Below, piece by piece: positions 1-7,806 of a stretch of DNA of 64,000 nt. The DNA comes from Glycocaulis abyssi. Its GTDB lineage: Bacteria; Pseudomonadota; Alphaproteobacteria; Caulobacterales; Maricaulaceae. How positions within the stretch are numbered: the first letter of the stretch is position 1; each line of letters begins with the position of its first letter. The position numbers and the translations under genes were made by a program. Location of the stretch: positions 1,637,001-1,701,000 of the forward strand of contig NZ_CP163421.1 in NCBI RefSeq assembly GCF_041429775.1, read 5' to 3'. The notes under the pieces are model-generated. The model saw nothing but the letters and a program-made list of their open reading frames with translations, made no database searches and was not told the origin of the DNA.

Positions 1-2
1 TC

Positions 3-1115
3 GTGCTGACCGATGGCTTTAATCGCGGCACGCAGACGGCTCAGAGCGATATTTCTCCTGAAGCGCTGTCCAGCCTGTTTGCCGATGTGCGCACCGAACC
101 GACCGCACAGGCAGAACCGGCTCCGGCTGAACCTGCCAGCGCGGACGAGAGCGCATCAGCCAGCGGCGATGAGGCAGCGGCGGCGGACGCGCTGGATACG
201 CCGGTCGAGGTGAGCGCGGCTCCGGCACGGCCCGTTCAGACCCCCTCGCCTTCCACGCAGCAGGCAGAAACCCCTGCAACGGCCCAGCCTGCCGCCAATA
301 CGCTTCCCGACACCCCTATTACCCTGGAGGCCGCCGCGACCGCTGGCGATCCGGTGGCACGCTACCAGCTGGCTCTCCAGCGGTTTGAGGCGGGCGACAC
401 GCAAGGCGGCGTCACCCTGATACGCCGGGCCGCCGAACAAGGCGTACCCGACGCCCAGTTCCGCTATGGCCGCATGCTGGAGCGTGGCGAGGGCGTGACG
501 GCTGATCCTGAATCTGCCCGCCAGTGGATCGTGCGCGCGGCGGAGAACGGCCATCTGCGCGCCATGTACGAGGCTGGCGTGGCGTATGTGAACCTGTCCC
601 CCACACCGGCCAACCAGCAGGCTGCCGCGCGCTGGTTTGAGCAGGCCGCCCTGCACGGCATGGGCGACAGCCAGTTCAATCTGGGCCTCTTGTTTGAAGA
701 GGGCTTTGGCGTGCCGCAAAGCGCGGCTGATGCCTATGCCTGGTTCCTGATTGCGGCAGCGGGCGGAGACAGCGCCGCCTCCGAGCGCGCCGCTGGCCTG
801 CGCCGGGAGCTCTCTGCCGAGGAGCGCGCTGCCGCCGAGGATGCCGCCCGCAATTTCGCGCCGCGCACGCTGGACCCTCAGGCGCAGGGACGCTACCCCG
901 CACAAGCTTGGGAACAGGGTACCAGCCCCCGGCTGATTGCACGGGCGCAGGAATTACTGCTTGCGATGGGTTATGATACCGGTCCGGCTGACGGGGCCTA
1001 TGGCCCGCGAACCCGAGAGGCAGTGGTGGCATACCAGCGCGCACAAGGACTGGAAGCGAGCGGAGCGATCGACACCGCTCTGGTCTCCCGGCTCGAGCGC
1101 GGCCCGTCCCGGTAG
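3..1115 (+). CDS. PodJ-like Sel1-repeat / peptidoglycan-binding protein, 5' end missing
   Basis: This is the C-terminal part of a larger protein; the frame is open to the window edge, so the GTG at 3 is probably not the start. A low-complexity Ala/Pro/Glu-rich linker (about residues 40-105) is followed by four Sel1-type TPR repeats (about 115-265). A C-terminal peptidoglycan_binding_1 domain follows (about 305-365, with the GYDTGPADGAYGPRTREAV signature). Caulobacter polarity factor PodJ has this Sel1 plus PG-binding periplasmic tail behind an N-terminal coiled coil and one membrane span. The linker matches such a tail, but the coiled coil and membrane span lie outside the window. Other Sel1/PG-binding proteins remain possible. 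The next gene starts 9 bp downstream. Confidence 0.8.
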   Translation: MLTDGFNRGTQTAQSDISPEALSSLFADVRTEPTAQAEPAPAEPASADESASASGDEAAAADALDTPVEVSAAPARPVQTPSPSTQQAETPATAQPAANTLPDTPITLEAAATAGDPVARYQLALQRFEAGDTQGGVTLIRRAAEQGVPDAQFRYGRMLERGEGVTADPESARQWIVRAAENGHLRAMYEAGVAYVNLSPTPANQQAAARWFEQAALHGMGDSQFNLGLLFEEGFGVPQSAADAYAWFLIAAAGGDSAASERAAGLRRELSAEERAAAEDAARNFAPRTLDPQAQGRYPAQAWEQGTSPRLIARAQELLLAMGYDTGPADGAYGPRTREAVVAYQRAQGLEASGAIDTALVSRLERGPSR

Positions 1116-1124
1116 GGCGGAGCG

Positions 1125-2066
1125 ATGGACATCTACCTTCCCATCGCGGAAGTCTCGGTAAATATCTTTCTGATACTCGGCCTTGGCCTGGCGGTCGGCT
1201 TCCTGTCGGGCATGTTCGGGGTTGGCGGCGGCTTCCTGATGACGCCGATCCTCATCTTCATCGGCATTCCGCCTCCGGTGGCGGTGGCGACCCAGACCAA
1301 CCAGATCGTCGCCTCGTCCGCATCGGGCGCCCTTGCCCATTTCCGGCGCAAGAGCCTCGATCTGAAGATGGGGCTCTACCTGCTTGCAGGTGGCATTGCG
1401 GGGTCGATCGGCGGGGTGCAGCTATTCTCCTTCCTGCAGGCTACCGGCCAGATCAATCTGGTGATCTCGCTGTGTTACGTGGGCTTTCTGGGCATTATCG
1501 GCGCGCTGATGCTGGTGGAGAGCGCGGGCGCGCTCTGGCGGCGCTACCGGCAGGGCAAGGCGGGCATCACGCCGCGGCCCAGGCGGCGCAGGCGCGGCCT
1601 GATCGATGCCCTGCCCTTCAAGGTGCGCTTTCCCGTCTCCGGCCTTTATATCAGCCTGATCCCGGTTATCGGCATTGGCGCGCTGGTGGGCCTGCTGGCG
1701 GCCCTGATGGGGGTGGGCGGCGGCTTCGTCATGGTCCCGGCGATGATCTACATCCTTCGCATGCCGACCTCGGTCGTGATCGGCACCTCCCTGTTCCAGA
1801 TCCTGTTCGTCACCGCGCTGACCACCTTCCTGCAGGCGGCGCAGAACCAGACGGTCGATCTGGTACTGGCGGCCCTGCTCATCATTGGCGGGGTTATCGG
1901 CGCGCAGTTCGGCGCGCGCGCCGGCCAGCGCATCCGGGCCGAGGAATTGCGCGCGGCGCTTGCCCTGATGGTGCTGGCGGTCTGCCTCAAACTCGCCTTC
2001 GATCTGGTCTCTGATCCCGCTGACATGTTCGAGCTTATGGAGACCGCCGGAAGGAGCGCGCCATGA
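1125..2066 (+). CDS. TauE/SafE family anion exporter
   Basis: This is a 313-aa polytopic inner-membrane protein with the two-fold TauE/SafE architecture. Each half carries the Gly-rich signature: GMFGVGGGF near residue 30 and ALMGVGGGF near residue 195. A basic cytoplasmic loop (about 140-160, rich in Arg) joins the halves. The family moves sulfite, sulfonates or related organic anions; the substrate here is not shown by sequence. The stop overlaps the start of the TIGR02186 gene by 4 bp, a pairing that recurs in alphaproteobacteria and suggests the two proteins work together. Confidence 0.9.
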   Translation: MDIYLPIAEVSVNIFLILGLGLAVGFLSGMFGVGGGFLMTPILIFIGIPPPVAVATQTNQIVASSASGALAHFRRKSLDLKMGLYLLAGGIAGSIGGVQLFSFLQATGQINLVISLCYVGFLGIIGALMLVESAGALWRRYRQGKAGITPRPRRRRRGLIDALPFKVRFPVSGLYISLIPVIGIGALVGLLAALMGVGGGFVMVPAMIYILRMPTSVVIGTSLFQILFVTALTTFLQAAQNQTVDLVLAALLIIGGVIGAQFGARAGQRIRAEELRAALALMVLAVCLKLAFDLVSDPADMFELMETAGRSAP

Positions 2067-2866
2067 TCCGCGCCCTGCTGGCCCTGCTGGTGTTTTCCGG
2101 AGCGGCGCACGCCGCGCCCGAAGACGAGATCCAGCCTGTCGGCATTGTCGCCGCCCTGACGCAGGAAGTGGTGGAGATACGCTCCAACTTCACCGGCGCG
2201 GATTTTCTGGTCTATGGCGCTGTGACGGGTCTGGCCGAGGGCGACGATATCGTCGTCGTCGTGCGCGGGCCGCAGGAGGATTTGCGCGTGATGCGCAAGA
2301 TCCGCACGCTGGGCATCTGGATCAACCGCGCGCCGATCGCGTTTGAAGACATTTATGGCTATTACGCGGTCGCCTCCACACGGTCTTTAAGCCAGTTTGC
2401 CACCTTCTCCTCGCTGCGCCGCGAAGGCATCGGCATGGAGCATCTGCGCCTGTCGGCGCCTGCCCATGTGCGCGAAGAGACCCGCTTTGGCGTAGGCGGC
2501 GTGGTCGTTACCGAGCTGGGCGCGGAGATCGTTGATTACCGCCGGGCCATCGTGCGCAACCGCGCGCGCGAGGGCCTGTATGTGGAATCGCCCGGCGGGG
2601 TGGAGATACTCGATGGCGGGCTGTTTCGCGCAGGCGTACGCCTGCCGCCCGTCACGCCGGTGGGCGAGTACGCGCTCGACATCTATCTGTTCCGCGACGG
2701 CGTACCCATCGCCAGCCGCCGCACCAGCCTGCAGGTGCGCAAGGCGGGGTTTGAGCAGGCCATCTATGATTTTGCGCATGAGCGCGCGCCGCTCTATGGC
2801 ATGATTGCCGTCATCATCGCGCTCATCGCAGGATGGAGCGCGGCTGAAGTTTTCCGCCGCAGATAG
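2063..2866 (+). CDS. TIGR02186 family membrane-anchored protein
   Basis: This 267-aa protein has an N-terminal signal peptide (MIRALLALLVFSGAAHA), a mostly beta-rich extracytoplasmic body and one C-terminal membrane span (about 246-262) ending in a short basic tail. It looks like TIGR02186, a family of unknown function found beside TauE/SafE exporters. The ATG overlaps the transporter stop by 4 bp, so translation is probably coupled. Inference: an envelope-side accessory subunit of the exporter. No enzyme motif was seen. Confidence 0.82.
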   Translation: MIRALLALLVFSGAAHAAPEDEIQPVGIVAALTQEVVEIRSNFTGADFLVYGAVTGLAEGDDIVVVVRGPQEDLRVMRKIRTLGIWINRAPIAFEDIYGYYAVASTRSLSQFATFSSLRREGIGMEHLRLSAPAHVREETRFGVGGVVVTELGAEIVDYRRAIVRNRAREGLYVESPGGVEILDGGLFRAGVRLPPVTPVGEYALDIYLFRDGVPIASRRTSLQVRKAGFEQAIYDFAHERAPLYGMIAVIIALIAGWSAAEVFRRR

Positions 2867-2877
2867 GAATACCGACC

Positions 2878-3360
2878 ATGCTCAGACAACTCAGCGAAGC
2901 GCCCGGCACACCGCTCCTTCTGGGCTTTGCCGGCCTTGTCCCCTTCTTTGCCGGTGCGTTCGGCATTGCGCTGGGCGGGCAGGCAGGGCTGCAGGCCGCG
3001 AACTTCCTGCCGATCTATGCCGCTGTCGTGCTGTCCTTCCTGGCGGGCGGGCGCTGGACCGCCGAGATCGTGCTGCGCGCCGATGCGCCGCGCACAGGTG
3101 TGTTGCTGCTGGCCGTGCTGCTCTCGCTGTCGGGCTGGTTTGCGGTGCTGCTGCAGGTCTGGAACCGGCCCGACCTGCCCTTTGATACCGAGCTGGCCGG
3201 ATGGGGCATTCTGATCGCCGTTTTCGTCATCCAGTATCTCTGGGACCGGGGCGCGGTGCGCGGCGGCACGCTGCCACGCTGGTATCTGCCCTTGCGGCTG
3301 GTGCTGACGCTGGGCGCGGTGATCGGCCTTGGCGCAGCGCTGGCGATACGGGCGATGTGA
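2878..3360 (+). CDS. DUF3429 family membrane protein
   Basis: This 160-aa protein has about five hydrophobic segments and very few charges outside the loops. It matches the DUF3429 pattern, with an N-terminal GxxPF segment near residues 18-25 and a central LxFLAGGRW motif. The function of the family is unknown. It lies 11 bp after the TIGR02186 gene and its stop overlaps the next start by one base, so it belongs to the same transcription unit. Confidence 0.75.
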   Translation: MLRQLSEAPGTPLLLGFAGLVPFFAGAFGIALGGQAGLQAANFLPIYAAVVLSFLAGGRWTAEIVLRADAPRTGVLLLAVLLSLSGWFAVLLQVWNRPDLPFDTELAGWGILIAVFVIQYLWDRGAVRGGTLPRWYLPLRLVLTLGAVIGLGAALAIRAM

Positions 3361-3710
3361 TGAAGACTCTGCGAATTGTAGCCAATATCGCCACGCCGGA
3401 CGTAGCCGCCGCCAAACGCTTTTATGAAACGGTGCTGGGGCTGGACACGCTGATGGACCATGGCTGGCTGGTCACCTATGGCACCGACGCGGCGGCACGG
3501 GTGCAGATCAGTGTGGCGTCGGAGGGGGGATCTGGCACGCCGGTTCCTGATCTGTCAGTCGAGGTGGACGATCTGGACGAAGCCTTGCGGCGTGTCCGGG
3601 CGGGCGGATTTGCGATTGAGTACGGGCCGGTGACAGAGCCCTGGCAGGTTCGTCGCTTCTTCACCCGCGACCCTTTCGGGCGGCTGGTGAATATTCTCAC
3701 CCACCTCTAA
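3360..3710 (+). CDS. VOC family (glyoxalase/bleomycin-resistance fold) protein
   Basis: This is a 116-aa single VOC domain. It has a beta1 strand (RIVANIATPDVAAAKRFY), a central SVEVDDLDEALRRV helix and a C-terminal TRDPFGRLVNIL strand, where metal or substrate ligands usually lie. ATG 3360 was chosen because it overlaps the preceding stop (TGATG) and because the fold starts there. The open frame continues upstream only as a shadow of the DUF3429 gene. The substrate is unknown. The 3' end overlaps the convergent pdeM gene by 4 bp. Confidence 0.82.
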   Translation: MKTLRIVANIATPDVAAAKRFYETVLGLDTLMDHGWLVTYGTDAAARVQISVASEGGSGTPVPDLSVEVDDLDEALRRVRAGGFAIEYGPVTEPWQVRRFFTRDPFGRLVNILTHL

Positions 3711-4408
3711 TCCCCCAGCACGCTTTTACCCGGCACGCGGTAGACCCGCTCCCGGCCCAGCATCCAGACATCGGGCGTGCGTTCAAAGCAGGCGGCAAAG
3801 GCATCGTCACGTACATTCAGCCCGCCCGTATAGGCGCCAAAAGCGGGCAGGATGAGGCGGCTGCCATCACTGGCAAAGGCGCGCCGGCGCACCGAGCGGC
3901 CATTGCGGCGCACCTTGGCGCACGGGTGGAGGTGGCCCGCCAATTCGCCCGGTGACGCGCCCTCACGCGGCTCATGGCGCAGGGTGAGGCCGTCCAGCTC
4001 GATCTCCCCCGCCAGCTGCCCGCCATAGCGCGGCGAAGGCGCGGGATCGTGATTGCCGGCAATCCAGACCCAGCGCTCCACGCAAGCCACCAGATCCTTG
4101 AGGAAGGCTTCGTCCTCACCATGCATGCGCGCTTCGGCTGTCTGATCGTGGAAGCTGTCGCCCAGCGCGATGACGGTGCGCGGCTGCAGGCGCACCATCG
4201 CATCGGCGAGGCGCGCCAGCGTCGCGCGTGTGTCGTAGGGCGGCAGCATCACGCCCTTGGCGGCGAAGGATGAGCCCTTCTCAAAGTGCAGATCGGCGAC
4301 GATCAATGCCGCCGCACTTTCCACGAAGGCCACGCCCGAGACATCGGCGAGCACCGGCACGCCGTTGACGTTTATGTGCTGAACGATGGGAGCGGCGGCC
4401 TGTAGCAT
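3707..4408 (-). CDS. pdeM: Ligase-associated DNA-damage-response endonuclease PdeM
   Basis: This is a calcineurin-like metallophosphoesterase of 233 aa. All metal-binding blocks are visible: DLH (39-41), GDSFHD, GNHD and GHLHP. It resembles PdeM, which is normally encoded with a DEXH helicase, an exonuclease and an ATP-dependent DNA ligase in a repair cassette. The matching helicase lies at 5214-7709; no ligase or exonuclease gene is in the window. ATG 4408 is preferred. A TTG at 4444, overlapping the upstream stop as TTGA, would add 12 residues and cannot be excluded. Confidence 0.85.
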   Translation of the reverse strand: MLQAAAPIVQHINVNGVPVLADVSGVAFVESAAALIVADLHFEKGSSFAAKGVMLPPYDTRATLARLADAMVRLQPRTVIALGDSFHDQTAEARMHGEDEAFLKDLVACVERWVWIAGNHDPAPSPRYGGQLAGEIELDGLTLRHEPREGASPGELAGHLHPCAKVRRNGRSVRRRAFASDGSRLILPAFGAYTGGLNVRDDAFAACFERTPDVWMLGRERVYRVPGKSVLGD

Positions 4409-4440
4409 CTGCCCAGACAAGCGCGTTCCCCATCCGTTCG

Positions 4441-5079
4441 TCAATCACCGTCTTGCAGGGCACGCACATCGCCCGCCCTTAGCGCATTGATATGGCGTGA
4501 TATTTTCTCCACCGGCCAGTCCCACCACGCAATACGCGAGAGCGCCGCTATAGTGGCGCCGTCAAAGCGCTTCTTCTTCAGCTCCGCCGGATTGCCCGCC
4601 ACGACGGCGTAGTCCGGCACATCACGGGCCACCACGCTGTGCGCGGCGATGATGGCGCCATTGCCGATTCGCACGCCGGGCATGATGACGGCCCCGCGTC
4701 CGATCCAGACATCGTGGCCGACAATCGTGTCGCCCTTATAGCCGCTGTCGAGAGAGCTTTCCTCAAAGCTCTTTTCCCAGCCGCCGCCGAAAATCTGGAA
4801 CGGATAGGTGGAGAGGCCGTCCAGCGCATGGTTCGCGCCGTTCATTATGAAGGTCACGCCGGTGGCAATCGCGCAGAACCGGCCGATGACCAGCCGGTCG
4901 CCGGTGAAATCGTAATGGTAGAGGACGTTGCGGTTTTCGAACTCTTCGGGCGCGTCCGGGTCGTCATAATAGGTGTATTCGCCGACCTCGATATTGGGCC
5001 GGGTGATGACGGGTTTGAGAAAGCAGACGCGGTCAAATCCCGCCATCGGGTGCGGGTTCATGGGGGCAGGACCATGCAT
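4441..5079 (-). CDS. CatB-related (xenobiotic-type) O-acetyltransferase
   Basis: This 212-aa left-handed beta-helix acetyltransferase of the Vat/CatB (XAT) group has hexapeptide repeats around residues 60-165. The conserved NHALDGLSTYPF block contains the likely catalytic His84. Family members acetylate streptogramins, chloramphenicol or sugar substrates, and many chromosomal copies are not resistance genes. ATG 5079 is chosen because an AAAGGTGA ribosome-binding site sits just ahead of it; a GTG at 5097 would swallow that site. The gene lies between the ligase-associated helicase and pdeM, which are normally neighbours. Confidence 0.85.
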   Translation of the reverse strand: MHGPAPMNPHPMAGFDRVCFLKPVITRPNIEVGEYTYYDDPDAPEEFENRNVLYHYDFTGDRLVIGRFCAIATGVTFIMNGANHALDGLSTYPFQIFGGGWEKSFEESSLDSGYKGDTIVGHDVWIGRGAVIMPGVRIGNGAIIAAHSVVARDVPDYAVVAGNPAELKKKRFDGATIAALSRIAWWDWPVEKISRHINALRAGDVRALQDGD

Positions 5080-5213
5080 GGGGTAGTCACCTTTCACGCC
5101 CGCACGCCAGATGGCGGGGCGTCTCTGTTGCCAATGAGGGCGGAGAGGGCGCGGGGCGCGCCTTGAAAGGTGCTAGTTCATAATGGCCATGCTTATGCGC
5201 TTGGCCGGCATGG

Positions 5214-7709
5214 CTAGTCAAGCCGGACCGCCTCCTCGATCAGGTCTTCGGAGGCCGCTTCCAGAATAGCCTCATGGGCCTCGCCATAGACCGGCTCGCG
5301 CCCGATCTCCAGCATGACCGGAACGGCCAGCGGCGAGATGCGCTCCAGCGCTACCGCATCAATCCGGCCCTCAATGGCGGCGAGACGATCCGACAGGCGG
5401 CGAATGTCGAGCAGGCCCGTCGCCGCATCGGCCCAGGCCGCCTGCAACAGGATATGATCCGGCTCATGCTCGCGCAGCACGTTGTAGATGAGGTCGGAGG
5501 AGAAGCTGACCTGCCTGCCGGTCTTCTCCAGCCCCGGATGGCGGCGCTCGATCAGGCCGGAGATGAGCGCGCAATGGCGGAAGGTGCGCTGCATCAGCAC
5601 GCTTTCATTCAGCCACGCATCAAGATCATCACCCATCAGGTCAGCTGAGAAGAGCGCGGCGAAATCGACGCCTGCCATGTCCTCCAGCGCCCAGACCGAG
5701 AGCGCATATTCATTGGCGACATAGCCGAGCGGCTTCAGCCCCAGCCGCTCCAGCCGCCGGGTCAGCAAGACGCCTAGCGTCGCATGCGCCAGCCGCCCCT
5801 CGAACGGGTAGCAGACCAGATAATGCTTGCCCGCACGCGGGAAGGTTTCCACCAGCAGCCGGTCAGCCTGCGGCAGGCGCGAGCGAAGCTGCTGCATCTC
5901 CAGCCATTCGCGCACCTGGTCTGGCAGTTTCGGCCATTGCTCCGGTTCGCTGACCAGCTTGCGCACCCGCGCGGCGAGATAAGTGGAAAGCGGGAACTTC
6001 CCGCCCTGCCATGAGGGGACTTTGGGGTCTTCACCGCTCGCCCGGCTGACGAAGAGGTCGGTCTGGCTGGTGCCTTCAAAGCGCAGCACCTGCCCGGCAA
6101 AGAGGAAGGTGTCGCCGGGGCTGAGCTGGTCTGCGAACCACTCCTCCAGCTGGCCCAAACGAGGGCCTGCGGCGCGCAGGCTTTTTGCACCGCTGCGCGC
6201 GCTGACCACGCGCACATCCAGCATCGGGCTCTCCACGATAGTGCCGATATTGAGCCGGTGACGCTGCGCCACATTGCGGTTGCGCGCCCGCCACAGGCCA
6301 TCGCGCCCCTTCACGATACGGCAGAAGCGGTCATAGCTGCCTAGCGCGTAGCCGCCGGTCGCGACGAAGGCCAGTACCCGGTCGAATGTCTCTCGCGGCA
6401 GGTCTGCAAAGGGCGCAGCGCGGCAGACTTCCGCATAGAGCGTGTCCGCCTCGAACGGATCACCGCAGGCCCGGCCCATCACGTGCTGGGCCAGCACATC
6501 GAGCGCGCCGCTTTTCAGCGGTTCACCGTCCAGCGCATGTTCGGCCACGGCATCGCGCGCCGAGAGGCATTCAAGATGCTCAAACCTGTTGGTGGGCACC
6601 AGCACGGCGCGTGACACCTCATCGAGCCGGTGATTGGCCCGGCCGAGACGCTGGATCAGGCGCGAGGTGCCCTTGGGTGCACCCAGCTGGACCACTAAAT
6701 CCACATCGCCCCAGTCGATCCCCAGATCGAGCGTGGAGGTACACACCACCGCGTGCAGTTTCCCCGCCGCCATCGCCCCTTCCACCTTGCGCCGTTGCTC
6801 GACGCTGAGCGAGCCGTGGTGAAGCGCGATGGCGAGATTGTCCTCATTGATGCGCCAGAGCTGCTGGAAGGCGAACTCGGCCTGCGAGCGCGTGTTCACA
6901 AAGACCAGCGCGGTACGAGCGGTCTTGAGCAGGGCGTACACCCCTTCCATGGCGTGATGGCCCATATGGCCGGCCCAGGGGATGCGCGCATCGGGGGTGA
7001 GGATGGAGACCTCGGCTTCAGCCCCCGCAGCGCCGCGCACGATGCGGGTGGTCAGCACGGGACTTTGCGGGTCACGCGACAGCCAGCGTGCATGGCCCTC
7101 CACATCCTTCACGGTGGCAGAGAGGCCGACACGGCGCGCAGCGGGCGCATAATGGCTGATCGCCGCCAGCCCCAGCGCCAGCAGATCGCCGCGTTTTTGC
7201 GGGGCCAGCGCATGCACCTCATCCACGATCACGGCTTTCAGGTCGGCAAAGAAAGCCGCGCCGTTTTCCTGTGCCACAAAAAGGGCGAGCTGTTCGGGCG
7301 TGGTCAGCAATATGTCCGGCGGGGCGGCACGCTGGCGCGCGCGTTTCGATTGCGGCGTATCGCCGGTACGCGTCTCGATGCGCAGCTTCAGGCCCATCTC
7401 CTCCACCGGCACCATCAGATTGCGCGCGACGTCTTGCGAGAGCGCCTTGAGCGGCGAGATGTAGAGCGTGTGCAGGGCGTGGGGCCGGTCCTTGCCTGCG
7501 CCCTCCACGATATCCGCCAGCTCGATCAGCGAAGGCAGGAAGCCGCCAAGCGTCTTGCCGCCGCCTGTCGGCGCGGTCAGCAGCACGTCCTCGCCCGCCT
7601 TTGCCGCCTCCAGCATGGCCAGCTGGTGCGCGCGCGGCTGCCAGCCCCGGCTGGCAAACCAGCGGGCAAAAAGCGGCGGCAGAGTGGGCGTGGGAGACGC
7701 GCTATCCAT
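5214..7709 (-). CDS. Ligase-associated DNA damage response DEXH-box helicase (Lhr-like)
   Basis: This superfamily 2 helicase of 831 aa has the usual length for the ligase-associated Lhr-C group. Walker A is APTGGGKT (46-53) and the DEVH box is at 163-166. SAT appears as LSATVKD and motif VI as QRLGRANHR. A C-terminal Lhr-type winged-helix/beta-barrel region follows. ATG 7709 (MDSASP) places the first helicase block at the usual distance; an upstream TTG would add about 25 unconserved residues. It acts in DNA repair with PdeM, a ligase and an exonuclease, and heads the minus-strand unit helicase - acetyltransferase - pdeM. Confidence 0.9.
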   Translation of the reverse strand: MDSASPTPTLPPLFARWFASRGWQPRAHQLAMLEAAKAGEDVLLTAPTGGGKTLGGFLPSLIELADIVEGAGKDRPHALHTLYISPLKALSQDVARNLMVPVEEMGLKLRIETRTGDTPQSKRARQRAAPPDILLTTPEQLALFVAQENGAAFFADLKAVIVDEVHALAPQKRGDLLALGLAAISHYAPAARRVGLSATVKDVEGHARWLSRDPQSPVLTTRIVRGAAGAEAEVSILTPDARIPWAGHMGHHAMEGVYALLKTARTALVFVNTRSQAEFAFQQLWRINEDNLAIALHHGSLSVEQRRKVEGAMAAGKLHAVVCTSTLDLGIDWGDVDLVVQLGAPKGTSRLIQRLGRANHRLDEVSRAVLVPTNRFEHLECLSARDAVAEHALDGEPLKSGALDVLAQHVMGRACGDPFEADTLYAEVCRAAPFADLPRETFDRVLAFVATGGYALGSYDRFCRIVKGRDGLWRARNRNVAQRHRLNIGTIVESPMLDVRVVSARSGAKSLRAAGPRLGQLEEWFADQLSPGDTFLFAGQVLRFEGTSQTDLFVSRASGEDPKVPSWQGGKFPLSTYLAARVRKLVSEPEQWPKLPDQVREWLEMQQLRSRLPQADRLLVETFPRAGKHYLVCYPFEGRLAHATLGVLLTRRLERLGLKPLGYVANEYALSVWALEDMAGVDFAALFSADLMGDDLDAWLNESVLMQRTFRHCALISGLIERRHPGLEKTGRQVSFSSDLIYNVLREHEPDHILLQAAWADAATGLLDIRRLSDRLAAIEGRIDAVALERISPLAVPVMLEIGREPVYGEAHEAILEAASEDLIEEAVRLD

Positions 7710-7806
7710 GACGCCAACAGATAGAGCCAATGCCTGTTGCGGTCGACAATTTCGCCCTGCCCGCCTAGGTTTCGGCCCAAACATTCATCATGCAGGAGCG
7801 CATCAC

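Noticed and set aside
353-368. Sequence resembling a sigma54 promoter (TGGCACGCTACCAGCT)
   Set aside because: It lies deep within the Sel1-repeat coding region with no gene start downstream, so it is a chance match.
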